A stretch of 64,000 nt of DNA, from NCBI RefSeq assembly GCF_013402915.1, contig NC_050723.1, positions 620,001 to 684,000 of the forward strand, given 5' to 3'. Positions 10,002 through 19,962 of this stretch are shown here, piece after piece. Made by a program: the position numbers and the translations under genes. The notes under the pieces were generated by a model. That model was not told the DNA's origin. It saw only the letters and a list, made by a program, of their open reading frames with translations, and did not search any database. Position 1 is the stretch's first letter. Each line of letters begins with the position of its first letter. This DNA comes from Zygotorulaspora mrakii. Lineage: Eukaryota; Ascomycota; Saccharomycetes; Saccharomycetales; Saccharomycetaceae.

Positions 10002-11831
10002 ATGGCTGCAGAAAATGCAAAAAGCAAGGATCTTTATCCACTAGCTTTGTTAATGGACGAGCTTAAGCATGACGATATCGCCAACAGGGTTGAGGCAATG
10101 AAGAAACTTGATACAATTGCTATTGCATTGGGTTCACAGAGGACTAGGGAAGAATTGATTCCATTCTTGGTAGAAGTAGCGCAAGATGACGAGGACGAAG
10201 TTTTTGCTGTTCTCGCAGAAGAACTGGGTAAATTCGTTCCGTACGTGGGTGGTCCGGAGTATGCCACTATATTGCTACCCCCTTTAGAAATTTTAGCATC
10301 TACGGAGGAAACGCTGGTCAGAGATAAAGCGGTTGATTCACTAAATGCTGTCGCGCAAGAACTTTCACAAGACCAACTGTTTCATGACTTCATACCCTTA
10401 ATCGAACATTTAGCAACAGCCGACTGGTTTTCGTCAAAAGTTTCATCATGTGGTCTTTTCAAATCAGTTATTGTTAGAGTAAAGGACGATTCTTTGAGGA
10501 AAGACCTTTTGGCTTTATACCTTCAGTTAGTCGAAGATGATACCCCAATGGTCAGAAGAACGGCAGCAAAAAATTTACCTGTAATAATTGATCTTCTTAC
10601 ACAAAATCCAGGTTTATCTACTAATGAGGATTGGGATTATATTTCAAATATGTTTCAAAAAATCATTAATGATACCCAAGATTCAGTGAAGTTTTTAACA
10701 GTCAGCTGTTTAATTTCAATCTTGAAATTTTTCAACACAAAGGGTGATCATTCACATACCAGAGATCTTCTAGACTCTGCAACAAAATTGATAGGTGATG
10801 AAGCGTGGAGAGTTCGTTATATGGCTGCTGAAAAATTTGATGATTTAGCGTCGCAATTCGCGCAAAACGATGAGTACATTGCGGAATTAATTCAACCTTT
10901 TTTAAATCTTTGTGAAGACAACGAAAGTGATGTAAGGAAAGCTGTTGCTAAGCAAATCCCAGGTTTTGCGAAACTTTTGAAGGATCCATCCATAGTTCTT
11001 TCAAAAGTAGTACCAGCTGTTCAAAGCTTAAGTATGGATGAAAGTGAAGGTGTCAGAGCCTCTTTAGCTCTAACTGTGACGAACCTTGTTACTTTGATGT
11101 CCAAGGAGGAGGCAATCGATCATATGTTACCAATTTTGTTGAACATGCTAAAGGATGAGTTTCCAGATGTTCGATTGAATATAATCGCCAATTTGAAGGT
11201 TGTAAATGATGTAATAGGAGTTGATCTATTATCGGAGTCACTCTTACCAGCTATTACAGAACTAGCAAAGGATGTAAACTGGAGAGTAAGAATGGCAATT
11301 ATCGAATACATACCAATTTTAGCTGAACAATTAGGTGTACAGTTTTTTGATCAGCAACTCAGTGATTTATGTCTCTCATGGTTGTGGGACACTGTATTTT
11401 CTATAAGAGAAGCTGCAGTTGCAAATTTGAAGAAATTGACTGAAATATTTGGTTCGGATTGGTGTCGCGACGAAATAATTTTGAAGCTACTGAAATTTGA
11501 TTCTCAGCTGTTGGAAAATTTTGTTTATAGGTTCACGCTACTCTCTGCATTGACTGCTTTAGTACCTGTCGTCTCAATGGAAGTTGTTTCCGATCAAATA
11601 TTACCATTCGTCTCTCATTTGGCTGATGATGCTGTTCCAAATATCAGATTCAATGTATCGAAATCTCTCGCTGCTATTGTAGAAAAATTGAGGAAAGATA
11701 AACCTACTTACGATGAAACCATAAAGAAATCAATTATGCCACTTTTGGATAGATTGGTGAAGGATGACGATTTTGACGTACAATACTTTTCGAAAATTAG
11801 TTTAGAAGAGTGTAAAAAGCTTCTGGAATAA
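10002..11831 (+). CDS. TPD3: Protein phosphatase 2A scaffold subunit A (Tpd3)
   Basis: 609-residue all-helical protein made of tandem HEAT repeats of about 39 residues, the scaffold (PR65/A) subunit that holds the PP2A catalytic and regulatory subunits together. Repeats are recognisable by the recurrent D-x-V-R or W-R-V-R signature (for example EAWRVRYMAAEKFDD, DVNWRVRMAIIEYIP, ESDVRKAVAKQIPGF). In S. cerevisiae Tpd3 is YAL016W, next to NTG1, as it is here. The ATG at 10002 is preceded by an A-rich leader. Length and repeat organisation fit the family, and nothing appears broken. Confidence 0.96.
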   Translation: MAAENAKSKDLYPLALLMDELKHDDIANRVEAMKKLDTIAIALGSQRTREELIPFLVEVAQDDEDEVFAVLAEELGKFVPYVGGPEYATILLPPLEILASTEETLVRDKAVDSLNAVAQELSQDQLFHDFIPLIEHLATADWFSSKVSSCGLFKSVIVRVKDDSLRKDLLALYLQLVEDDTPMVRRTAAKNLPVIIDLLTQNPGLSTNEDWDYISNMFQKIINDTQDSVKFLTVSCLISILKFFNTKGDHSHTRDLLDSATKLIGDEAWRVRYMAAEKFDDLASQFAQNDEYIAELIQPFLNLCEDNESDVRKAVAKQIPGFAKLLKDPSIVLSKVVPAVQSLSMDESEGVRASLALTVTNLVTLMSKEEAIDHMLPILLNMLKDEFPDVRLNIIANLKVVNDVIGVDLLSESLLPAITELAKDVNWRVRMAIIEYIPILAEQLGVQFFDQQLSDLCLSWLWDTVFSIREAAVANLKKLTEIFGSDWCRDEIILKLLKFDSQLLENFVYRFTLLSALTALVPVVSMEVVSDQILPFVSHLADDAVPNIRFNVSKSLAAIVEKLRKDKPTYDETIKKSIMPLLDRLVKDDDFDVQYFSKISLEECKKLLE

Positions 11832-12006
11832 GGTTGTTTCAACAAAGTCGCTATAAGTCTTGTTTTCTTTCAGTTTCATTTCCTCATGTTTACATATAAG
11901 TACCTAGGAAAACAAAGTCCGATAACTATATAGGACACGAATTACTCACTACTTGTGAGCGGTACTCTGCACTTGTAACTCCATGATACAAACATTTAAA
12001 TCTTAT

Positions 12007-13221
12007 TCAACTTTCTTCGTTTTTGATATTGACTGGCGCAGGCCTTTCTTTTTTAGAATCAACTACTTTTAACGCATCATTCTCATCTTCTAGATGTCTC
12101 AGCCACAATGTGAAATCTCCTCTTTTAGTTGGACTTTGTATCCGTCTTTTGGACGCACTCCTCATTATGCCCTTATTGGCAATTTTTTTATCTACAGCGT
12201 TACATACATCATTGGCAAGACATAAATCGCATCGCTTACCCCTAGCCATGCAAATTACTTGTCCGAATCCAACTAATAACGGATTTATTTCGTACCACAA
12301 TTCTTTTGGCAGCCACGATTCTAATTCCTTTCTTGTATGCTCCGCGGTTTTGCACTTTTTTGGGTCAACCCAATGCCACATGTTGCACAATCTGTGAACA
12401 TGAACATCAACACCGATACCATCCATTTTTCCCCAAGCTTTTTGTAGAGCAAGTAAACCCATCTTTGGTCCTACTCCCGGAAGAGATAGCATACCTGCTA
12501 TATCTGTTGGTATATCTGATTCAAACTCATCAATAAGCAATTGCACAGTTTGTTTTATATAGTGCGCTTTTCGATTAAAAAAACCAACCGGTTTGATCAG
12601 ATTCACAAGCACGTCTTCCTCAATTCTCAAGAGGGCTTCCAGATTTAAGCCCTCTGGTATGCCAAGTTCTTCAATGGAGTACTTGATCAAGTTTAACATG
12701 GCCTTTGCATTTGACTCATCCCGTGTCTGTGCCGACATCATGAGAGAAACTAATAGCTGCAAGCGATAGTTCTTGGGCTTGATTTCGTTCTGCTGTATAT
12801 CACATTTTGCGCTTACTGTTATTGGCAGGGCGGCACAACCGACAGAGTCCACAGGTGTTATTATCTTGGATCTCATGAGTCGTACCCTAGAATAAATTTC
12901 TACGAAGGATTTAGGAAATGGTGGGGCTCCAACAGGTCTATTTTTGAATATCTTCGGATCCAGAGGTTTGTTCCATCGCTCAGGATTGTCGTCGGTGACT
13001 TCCGAAACCCACGTAAAATACTGTTCTGAATTTAACGATTTTATCCATTCAATATTAGCAGGCTCAGATTCAACTGGGAGCACGTAACTTTCTTCTTCTG
13101 CAGTTTCAACCTCAAATGGCGCATCTTTCTTGAAATATTTCGATGTAATTTCGCCATCTGACACCTCTTCTTCAATACAGACGTCAATGTGTTTTCTTTT
13201 GCTGCTTCGAAGAGTTACCAT
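12007..13221 (-). CDS. NTG2: DNA N-glycosylase / AP lyase (endonuclease III family, Ntg)
   Basis: 404-residue bifunctional base-excision repair enzyme that removes oxidised pyrimidines and nicks abasic sites. The helix-hairpin-helix LPGVGPKMG carries the predicted catalytic lysine K253, followed by the GVDVHVHR aspartate D272. A complete iron-sulfur cluster loop is present: C324-x6-C331-x2-C334-x5-C340. In S. cerevisiae, Ntg2 has this cluster and Ntg1 lost it, so the single pre-duplication gene resembles Ntg2 in this respect. A basic N-terminus (LRSSKRKH) may serve nuclear or mitochondrial targeting. It lies convergent with TPD3 and divergent from NGL1. NTG1 (YAL015C) and NTG2 (YOL043C) are both co-orthologues. 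Confidence 0.94.
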   Translation of the reverse strand: MVTLRSSKRKHIDVCIEEEVSDGEITSKYFKKDAPFEVETAEEESYVLPVESEPANIEWIKSLNSEQYFTWVSEVTDDNPERWNKPLDPKIFKNRPVGAPPFPKSFVEIYSRVRLMRSKIITPVDSVGCAALPITVSAKCDIQQNEIKPKNYRLQLLVSLMMSAQTRDESNAKAMLNLIKYSIEELGIPEGLNLEALLRIEEDVLVNLIKPVGFFNRKAHYIKQTVQLLIDEFESDIPTDIAGMLSLPGVGPKMGLLALQKAWGKMDGIGVDVHVHRLCNMWHWVDPKKCKTAEHTRKELESWLPKELWYEINPLLVGFGQVICMARGKRCDLCLANDVCNAVDKKIANKGIMRSASKRRIQSPTKRGDFTLWLRHLEDENDALKVVDSKKERPAPVNIKNEES

Positions 13222-13548
13222 AGGAAATAGTTACTAAGATAGTTAATCCTTGTGACGTAACATTTCCTTTCATTTGTGTTTTGGTATATGTGTGTTGTTG
13301 AACTACTTCCCTTTTAGATCCGGATTAACGAATCACGGATAGGTACGATTTCATTACACGAACATCATAAATGCTGCCAATACAGAAACACCTCTCAGAG
13401 AAGCCGCATATCACCAGACAATTTTTTCAATTTAACAGTGCGTAGATACGTTTTAACTGTCTCATTCTTATTCTGGTTTTTACACCATTTGGTCGCTATT
13501 GATACATCAGCCCCTTCAACAATTAGGATCACAACATCTGTGTCTGAT
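13222..13548. promoter_or_regulatory. Divergent promoter, NTG / NGL1
   Basis: About 330 bp shared between the two divergent genes. TGACGTAA near 13250 matches an ATF/CREB-type half-palindrome. The NGL1 frame is open through much of this region but lacks an ATG, so it is treated as noncoding. Confidence 0.35.
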
Positions 13549-14652
13549 ATGTACAGAGGAAGGAGGTTCTTACCCGTGAAATCGATCTCTAAGATACTCC
13601 CCAAAACATCAGGCGCAAGACTTATTGATGACAAGTTCACGCTACTGACCTATAATATGCTATCGCCGCATTACATGTGGCCGCAAGTTTACAAATATGT
13701 GCCAGATGCCTTCAAAGATTGGCAATTCAGACATCATTTGTTGCAAAAGGAGATCCTCGATGTTTACAGAGCTGATATAATGTGTTTGCAGGAATTGACC
13801 TCATACGACTACCATCAATATTGGAAAGGGATCTTTAGAAGGGATTTTCATTACGGAACCAAGTTTATTGCTAAAACTCCCCCCACATATTGGACAAAAA
13901 AGGTGAACGATATGGATGGTGTTGGAATTTTCTACAATCTTGATAAATTTGAATTTCTCTCATCATCCGGTATATATTTAAACGATTTACTGGGCACATT
14001 TGACTTGAAAGAGATCGAATATTTGCAAAATAAAAATATTCAATTAACGGACGGTGCTGGAAAACCTACTGAGGAGAAGAGTCTCTTGGAAATCTTGAAG
14101 AGCAGAAACCAAGTTGGACTTTTTGTTTCTTTGAAGCATAAGGACACAGGGACAATTTTTGTTGTCGTAAATACTCATTTGTACTGGAAATATGATGAGG
14201 TCAAGATTACACAATGCATGGTGATTATGAGAAAATTATCCAAGATAATCAAGAATCTCCTTATTGGAGAAAAGGGCATTACATACAACAAAATGAAGGT
14301 AGTCTTTGCGGGTGATTTGAATTCAGCGAGAGATTCATTAGTCGTGAAGTTCCTAAAAGGTGAAAAGTTCGAGCTAGGAAACATTAACATTATTAATCCG
14401 ATGAGGCCATATTTGAATCGATGTTTATTTGATGATATTCCAGAAGATTACTATGTTCATACGTGCTACTCTGGAAAATTAAAAGGCATTTTCGATTATA
14501 TTTGGTATCACGACACCGATTTTGAGTTGACAAAGGTACTAACGGGCTCGGATGTATCACAAGAGCTAGAGGATGCAAACCAATTTGGATTACCGAATGA
14601 GAAGCACCCGAGCGACCATATTCCAGTGCTTGCGGAGTTCCAAATACTTTGA
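13549..14652 (+). CDS. NGL1: Putative mitochondrial endonuclease/exonuclease/phosphatase-family nuclease Ngl1
   Basis: 367-residue protein of the CCR4-like exonuclease-endonuclease-phosphatase fold. Signature elements are intact: LLTYNMLSPHYMW at the N-terminus, CLQELTS with the metal-binding Glu, NTHLYWKYDEVK, GDLNSARDS, and the terminal SDHIPVL with catalytic His near 357. It matches S. cerevisiae Ngl1 (YOL042W) closely along its length. The start chosen is the ATG giving MYRGRRFLPVKS, whose basic, Arg-rich N-terminus suits mitochondrial targeting; the upstream open frame begins only with GTG. Its exact RNA or DNA substrate is not established from sequence. Confidence 0.92.
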   Translation: MYRGRRFLPVKSISKILPKTSGARLIDDKFTLLTYNMLSPHYMWPQVYKYVPDAFKDWQFRHHLLQKEILDVYRADIMCLQELTSYDYHQYWKGIFRRDFHYGTKFIAKTPPTYWTKKVNDMDGVGIFYNLDKFEFLSSSGIYLNDLLGTFDLKEIEYLQNKNIQLTDGAGKPTEEKSLLEILKSRNQVGLFVSLKHKDTGTIFVVVNTHLYWKYDEVKITQCMVIMRKLSKIIKNLLIGEKGITYNKMKVVFAGDLNSARDSLVVKFLKGEKFELGNINIINPMRPYLNRCLFDDIPEDYYVHTCYSGKLKGIFDYIWYHDTDFELTKVLTGSDVSQELEDANQFGLPNEKHPSDHIPVLAEFQIL

Positions 14653-14831
14653 GAACCACTACTATTCCCCCTACGTTCAAGACGTTTATAGCGATCCATG
14701 GTGAAAATTTTTGAATATAGTAAATTATCAGGCAGTGAAAAGAGTTAACTTTCTTGTAGTTGAAGGCAGTTGAAGATGTTGAAATGTTGGTCCCGTAGAA
14801 TACAGCACGATTCTATTTGGCCCATACAGGA

Positions 14832-15332
14832 ATGAATAAAAAAACATCAATACTACCGAAAGGCAATACACAGCAAGCTCATGACGAGCCCACAATGCAA
14901 AATGCAAGGCTAAGGCTAGATTATAAAAAGTCCTTCCAGGACGATTTATTATTCTTCCCAGAAAATAAAGTCTTTAAACAGGATACATATATTGGATATA
15001 ATAATGCATACATGTCATCGAAGGGTGTAAACAATCCAGTGGATTCCCCACACAATCAAGCCGCTTCGTCACTAAGACTGAATCCCTACGCTCATCAACA
15101 AAGCCAACACAAAGAGAATCTGGCATCTTTGTTAGTTCTTAAAAACTTAGAAAAGCAGCAGCAACATCAGCAACAGCAAGAACAAATATATGCACAAAGT
15201 CACCTACCCTCTCAAACGTTTTCTTTCAAAAGAGGTGGCCAGACGTACTACTCTCAATCACAACATTTGCCGCATTATGGAGATCAAAACCAAAATGTAA
15301 ATAGCTATGTCAATATGAGAGTGAGAAACTGA
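14832..15332 (+). CDS. Uncharacterised Gln-rich protein
   Basis: 166-residue ORF between NGL1 and SYN8 that I do not recognise. It starts at the ATG at 14832. The N-terminal half has a possible conserved core (LRLDYKKSFQDDLLFFPEN, then YIGYNNAYMSS); the second half is rich in Gln and His with a polyQ-like run around residues 115-130 and ends in Tyr/Asn/Gln-rich sequence. No transmembrane segment or enzyme motif is visible, and it looks largely disordered. It could be a small RNA-binding or decay-associated factor, but that would be a guess. It converges on SYN8 with only about 60 bp between stops. Its length, with normal composition in the first half, suggests a real gene. Confidence 0.6.
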   Translation: MNKKTSILPKGNTQQAHDEPTMQNARLRLDYKKSFQDDLLFFPENKVFKQDTYIGYNNAYMSSKGVNNPVDSPHNQAASSLRLNPYAHQQSQHKENLASLLVLKNLEKQQQHQQQQEQIYAQSHLPSQTFSFKRGGQTYYSQSQHLPHYGDQNQNVNSYVNMRVRN

Positions 15333-15393
15333 ATGCGACGACAAACCTTGACCTTGCATGATATCTATATAGAGTTGCAATAATTAATATCCC

Positions 15394-16212
15394 TTACAAG
15401 ATCACTATCAACAAAATCAGTATTATTACCAGTAGTACAATTATAGCACAAGGCCCATTTTCTTTTGCACTTTTTTCGAAAATCTCCAATCGTCTCTTTG
15501 CTTTGTCCAGATTTCTCCCACTGTTGTTCACGAGACTCTCTAAATCTTGCAAGACATGATCGTTTTGCTCTGTAACTTCTTGATTGATATCCAACGACAT
15601 ATTGTATGATCTGTGCACGGAGTTCGATAGTATACTAAGCTGAGAGTCTTGCTCCAACAGTTGCTGTTGTTGTTGAATGAAAACATCTTGATTAGATACT
15701 CCAGGAGAGATAATATTCAAATTGTGAATCGCGTCGGAACCTGATATAGATGGGTGCTCCTCACTAGAGTGCTTGTCCATCTCGGCATCTCCTGTGGTCT
15801 CGCTGATTTCGTCATGATAAGGCTCAAAATGACTGGACTCTGGTTCATATGCATACGAGGACTCTTCATCCTTAAAACGCACTTTTTTAGGCAAATCGAT
15901 ATCATCCGAATCCCCGGATGTCGGTACAATAGTTACAGGCATCTCAAATTGATATAGCGATACTTTTATGGTCCCCTCCGGAAGTTGCAAGAGCAAATTA
16001 TTAAATTTTTTAGAGTAGTTCTCGATGATACTGACATCAATACCATCATTTACGGCCTCTTTCAAAATGTCTAGTGTCTTGTTTAACTGCTTTTTCAGCC
16101 TCACATTATCTTGATTGGACGGTTTCATTTTCAGGACATTGGACAACCTTGACCTTTCCTCAACAAGGTCATCCAATTTACCGAACTCGTACGATAGCCT
16201 TAAATCATCCAT
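15394..16212 (-). CDS. SYN8: Endosomal Qc-SNARE Syn8
   Basis: 272-residue tail-anchored SNARE of the endosomal system. The N-terminus (MDDLRLSYEFGKLDDLVEE) matches S. cerevisiae Syn8 (YAL014C). A central region precedes the SNARE helix (about residues 195-250), which contains the conserved ionic-layer glutamine context LDINQEVTEQND, followed by a C-terminal hydrophobic anchor (CAIIVLLVIILILLIVIL). The start is the ATG at 16212; the open frame extends upstream only via GTG. It faces the Gln-rich ORF and shares orientation with NOP12. Confidence 0.93.
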   Translation of the reverse strand: MDDLRLSYEFGKLDDLVEERSRLSNVLKMKPSNQDNVRLKKQLNKTLDILKEAVNDGIDVSIIENYSKKFNNLLLQLPEGTIKVSLYQFEMPVTIVPTSGDSDDIDLPKKVRFKDEESSYAYEPESSHFEPYHDEISETTGDAEMDKHSSEEHPSISGSDAIHNLNIISPGVSNQDVFIQQQQQLLEQDSQLSILSNSVHRSYNMSLDINQEVTEQNDHVLQDLESLVNNSGRNLDKAKRRLEIFEKSAKENGPCAIIVLLVIILILLIVIL

Positions 16213-16394
16213 GTCAGATATCGCTTCAGCCCTTACACTGTACACAAGATGACTTCGTCAAACTATTCCCTGTCCGTCCATAAAAACTAGAGGTTCCTAC
16301 TATTTCGCACGCCGCGATATCCAACTCATTACAGTTTATAGATGCAAGCTATTTAACTATTATACAAAATATGAAAAGAAAAATGCAGAAAGCC

Positions 16395-17747
16395 TTACTT
16401 GGAGGAGGCTTGGGATTTCCTGAATGCTTGAGAACGTTTTGTTACTCTTCCAGTCTTGGATCTTTGTTTTTTCCTTTTTAAGATCGAATTACTCGAGCCG
16501 TCGCTTTTTTTGGCTCTCAAACCTTCTATTGTAATTTGTTGACCCACTGTTGCTTTATCAGCTTTACCTAGAATCTTCTTAGCTCTACCGATTTTTGTTT
16601 TTTGACTGTCGTGTAAGCTGGAATCAACGGCTCTTGCTTTAACACCATCAGTGTTTTGTTTCCTAATATTTTTACAACGGGAAATACGCAATTTTCTACT
16701 CTTACCATTGGTCTTCACAGATTTCATCGGTTTATCGTTTAACAGCAGTGCTTTGTTAACACATTGGAAATCTTCGAATTGTACGTATGCAAAGCCTTTG
16801 CCGACGTTTGTTTTTGCATCTCTAACGATTCTAACATACTCGATATCACCACAAGACTTGAAATGCAACCAGAGACTTTCTTCGTCTTCCTCAAAATCCA
16901 GATTTCCAACAAAAATCGACCTCTTATTATCATGAGGTGCCGGATGGGTGACAGAATCAACCCTCAAGTGACGCGACATAAATTCATGACCGTTCAATTT
17001 TTTACACGTCTGCTTTACAACATTTGGATTGTTGTAAACGATGTAGGCGTTAACTGAGTCCCTTGACTTGTGTAGTTTACTTTGAGCGAATGCTACCTTC
17101 CTTGGCAATGCTTCTTCGAATGAAATAGATCTAAACCTTATACTTGATATAACATGTTTTTTATCATCATCGCCATCATCGTCTTTCTTTTCGGGGTTGG
17201 TACTGAATAGTTTCTTGAATTTTTTGTAAGCGTCTTTGGAGGTGATAACATTATTGGAAAGATTTCCGACGAAAAGTGTTCTCTCCGCTTTCTCGAGCTC
17301 ATCCTCCTTAAGATCGATTTTTTTAGCTTTGCTAGTCACATCTTTTTTCAATCCATCCTTTGCAGGCAGTTTCTCCTCTTCCTCAGCATCGTCCAGCAGT
17401 TTCGAAAAATAACGTTCCTCCAATTGATCATCCTCATCATTTTTAGAGGGTCTCTTGTGTTTCTTCTTTGCCGGTTCCTCGAGATCTTCTGCTTTACCTA
17501 CGATGGATTCGCTTTCATTCCCTGATTTCTCTTTTGCAGCCTCATCAGACTGTTCATCGGACTGCCCCTCTGACTTTTCTGATTGTTCATCGTCTCTTTG
17601 AGCTCCGATCACATCCGGCAAGACAGTTCTGCCTTTTGTCTTTATCTGGCCCTCGCGTACTGGCCCTGTTGATGTACTGAAAAGTTTACTGACGTTCGAG
17701 TCAACATTTTCAACAGAACCAAAAAGGTTATCAATTGTCGAGGACAT
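16395..17747 (-). CDS. NOP12: Nucleolar RNA-binding protein Nop12 (25S rRNA maturation)
   Basis: 450-residue nucleolar protein required for processing of pre-25S rRNA. Two RNA recognition motifs are visible: the first begins [12 protein letters not shown] (about residue 160) and is interrupted by an acidic Asp/Lys insert, and the second carries RNP2 IFVGNLDF and RNP1 KGFAYVQF (about 277-350). The N-terminal third is acidic with Glu/Ser-rich stretches and [10 protein letters not shown], and the C-terminus is strongly basic ([18 protein letters not shown]), which suits nucleolar localisation. It matches S. cerevisiae YOL041C in order, adjacent to a SYN8 (YAL014C) counterpart. Confidence 0.94.
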   Translation of the reverse strand: MSSTIDNLFGSVENVDSNVSKLFSTSTGPVREGQIKTKGRTVLPDVIGAQRDDEQSEKSEGQSDEQSDEAAKEKSGNESESIVGKAEDLEEPAKKKHKRPSKNDEDDQLEERYFSKLLDDAEEEEKLPAKDGLKKDVTSKAKKIDLKEDELEKAERTLFVGNLSNNVITSKDAYKKFKKLFSTNPEKKDDDGDDDKKHVISSIRFRSISFEEALPRKVAFAQSKLHKSRDSVNAYIVYNNPNVVKQTCKKLNGHEFMSRHLRVDSVTHPAPHDNKRSIFVGNLDFEEDEESLWLHFKSCGDIEYVRIVRDAKTNVGKGFAYVQFEDFQCVNKALLLNDKPMKSVKTNGKSRKLRISRCKNIRKQNTDGVKARAVDSSLHDSQKTKIGRAKKILGKADKATVGQQITIEGLRAKKSDGSSNSILKRKKQRSKTGRVTKRSQAFRKSQASSK

Positions 17748-18218
17748 ACTTAGTTCAGCAAGTGTCCAATTACTACTTCAATGTTCAATTAAAATCTTTA
17801 TAGAGAAATATCTGACATAATAATTGATGAGATGAGATGGCATGCGATGAGCTTTAAAAATTTTCAAAGGTAGAATCCATGCTAGAAAAGAAATCACATC
17901 AACACACGTGAATTTCACGTGTACGTGGTCTTTCAGTCATATTGGTGATTAGGAACTTCAAATATGATCTATGGTACTCTTATAGCTTATTATTGCGAAG
18001 CTGTCTTGTTTTTCTGTTGCATTTTAAGCGTTATTGCTGCAGTTCGTTTTGCTTCTGTTTATCGACCTTCTCTGATATCTTTATTATTAAACAAACTAAA
18101 ATTTGATGACCGGTTCACGACACAATAGATGTAGAGAAAAAGGTATATAGGGCATCCTCTGGGCAATTGTAGATCAATTAGATAGAGATTTCAGCTGTAC
18201 TTTATTATTTTCTGGCAG
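17748..18218. promoter_or_regulatory. Divergent promoter NOP12 / DEP1 with palindromic double E-box
   Basis: Shared promoter region. At 17904-17922 an almost perfect palindrome with 9-bp arms ACACGTGAA and TTCACGTGT around a single T carries two CACGTG sites of the kind bound by Cbf1, Pho4 or Tye7. A third ACGTGG follows immediately. No gene is seen. Confidence 0.55.
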
Positions 18219-19811
18219 ATGGATCAAAAGGAGCCCAAAGAAACAAAGAGTAAAGAAACGAATCTCACTTGTGAAATAATAGAGGGAGTTCAGAAAAACG
18301 GTGATATAAGTGTAAAGGCTAGTGAAAGAGAAGAAGACGAGGAAAGCTTACTAAGTAGTATCGAACATCAAGAAAGTGATTTGAATAAGTTAGATATATC
18401 AGATTACTGTGTCTCAAGTGATGCAGAAACGGAGAAAATGAGTGACGACAAAGTACAACAAGGTCTCGACGCCAACCATCCCCACATAGCTGACTTATTG
18501 AGTGAAATAGATGCTGCAGGAGAAGTGGACAAGAAACGAGCAAATGATGAGAAAAATGATGAGGAAGAGAGAAAAAGGGTCAAACTGGAGAATCCCGTTG
18601 CAGGGGTACAACAAAATGGAAACATTGATGATGAGGATGAAAATGAAGCTGGTGATGAAGAAGAGGATGACCAAGAAGCTGCAGGAGTACTCAAGAAAGA
18701 AGTACCGACACAATCAATTGACCTTGCCGAGAAGCACCCCGAACAACCACTAGAAAGGGTTGGAGAAGTGGTAGACGAGAAGGTAGAAAATGGTGTAAGC
18801 AAAAAGTCGGAAGACTATGTCGAAAGAGCAGCGAAGGAAAGTGTTGAACCAGATACAGAGGAGGAAGAGGTAGAGGAGGAAGAGGCAGAAGAGGAAGAGG
18901 CAGAAGAGGAAGAGACAGAAGAGGAAGAGGCAGAAGAGGAACCAGAACCAGAGGAAGAACCCGAAGAGGAGCCGGATGCCGAAGAGGAACAGCTAATCCG
19001 AGAGTTACCAGAGGTCGAAGATGATTCTGCCAATCATGCAGTTATCGCAAAAGAACCAAAAAAAGAAAGCGATAAACCATTATCAACCATGCCATCACCC
19101 ATTGAAATTGAACAACAACGATTAGATGCATTGAAGGAAATAACAGAAATTGAGTACAAATTTGTTGAATTACGTCAAAAGTTGTACGATAATAAGTTGC
19201 TCAGACTGCAAATGGAATTACAAATGTGCCGAGAAGGTTCGCACCCCGAATTACAGAGCTACTATCAAAAGATCGCTTCAATACGAGATTATAAACTACG
19301 CAGGGCCTACCAAAGACAGAAATATGAATTGAAATGTATCGATAAAGAAACAAGGGCAACCCGAACTTTTATCCATCAAGACTTTATTCGACAAGTCAAT
19401 GATACGAGAAGTCAATTATTAAATAATACAACACAAAAGTGGTACGATATCAACAAAGAAAGAAGAGATATGGATATTTGTGTACCGGAAGTTAATTATC
19501 ATGTTCCAATAAAGATCGCTGGTAAAACCTTAAGTTGTATAACAGGCTATGCAGGGCCTGCTCAGCAAAGATATCCGGGAGAGCCATTGCCAGAAGATTT
19601 GGAGTGCGAAAATATCCAAATTCGTTACCGATCTAATGCTGCTGTTGATAAACTTGAAGTAATAGTCGATAGAATGAGACTTAATAATGAATTAAGCGAC
19701 TTGGAGGGACTGAAAAGATTTTACAATGCATTCCCAGGAGCACCTGAATTAAGTGGATTGAGAGACTCGGAAGTATTTGATGATATACAAAAACTACCAT
19801 TACAAAGGTAG
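18219..19811 (+). CDS. DEP1: Rpd3L histone deacetylase subunit Dep1
   Basis: 530-residue subunit of the Rpd3L histone deacetylase complex. The C-terminal half (about residues 290-420) is an Sds3/BRMS1-type domain with the pattern EITEIEYKFVELRQKLYDN and following helices; the N-terminal half is long, highly acidic and low in complexity. A tandem EEEEAEEEE segment at about residues 213-250 reflects a 15-bp DNA repeat (18855-18975). It matches S. cerevisiae YAL013W, which is shorter (405 residues), and the difference lies in the acidic region. The ATG at 18219 is the first in frame. Confidence 0.92.
   Translation: MDQKEPKETKSKETNLTCEIIEGVQKNGDISVKASEREEDEESLLSSIEHQESDLNKLDISDYCVSSDAETEKMSDDKVQQGLDANHPHIADLLSEIDAAGEVDKKRANDEKNDEEERKRVKLENPVAGVQQNGNIDDEDENEAGDEEEDDQEAAGVLKKEVPTQSIDLAEKHPEQPLERVGEVVDEKVENGVSKKSEDYVERAAKESVEPDTEEEEVEEEEAEEEEAEEEETEEEEAEEEPEPEEEPEEEPDAEEEQLIRELPEVEDDSANHAVIAKEPKKESDKPLSTMPSPIEIEQQRLDALKEITEIEYKFVELRQKLYDNKLLRLQMELQMCREGSHPELQSYYQKIASIRDYKLRRAYQRQKYELKCIDKETRATRTFIHQDFIRQVNDTRSQLLNNTTQKWYDINKERRDMDICVPEVNYHVPIKIAGKTLSCITGYAGPAQQRYPGEPLPEDLECENIQIRYRSNAAVDKLEVIVDRMRLNNELSDLEGLKRFYNAFPGAPELSGLRDSEVFDDIQKLPLQR
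18855..18975 (+). repeat. Imperfect tandem repeat encoding poly-Glu in DEP1
   Basis: Several imperfect copies of a 15-bp unit, gaagaggaagaggca and variants, encode EEEEA repeats in the acidic region of Dep1. Such a tract is likely to vary in copy number between strains. Confidence 0.75.
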
Positions 19812-19962
19812 CATAACAAAGATTGTTGAAAAAATGACACTACAAATATGGCCTTTCTTTAAATTTTTTTTCTTGATTTTCATACACAATTATGTATACA
19901 TATCTCCTTAATAAAAATGATTTTCAATTCGATTTATTCTTGTAATTAATTAAAAGAGGAGC

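Noticed and set aside
13438..13548. N-terminal extension of NGL1 from GTG
   Set aside because: Non-ATG start; the ATG at 13549 gives the N-terminus matching S. cerevisiae Ngl1.
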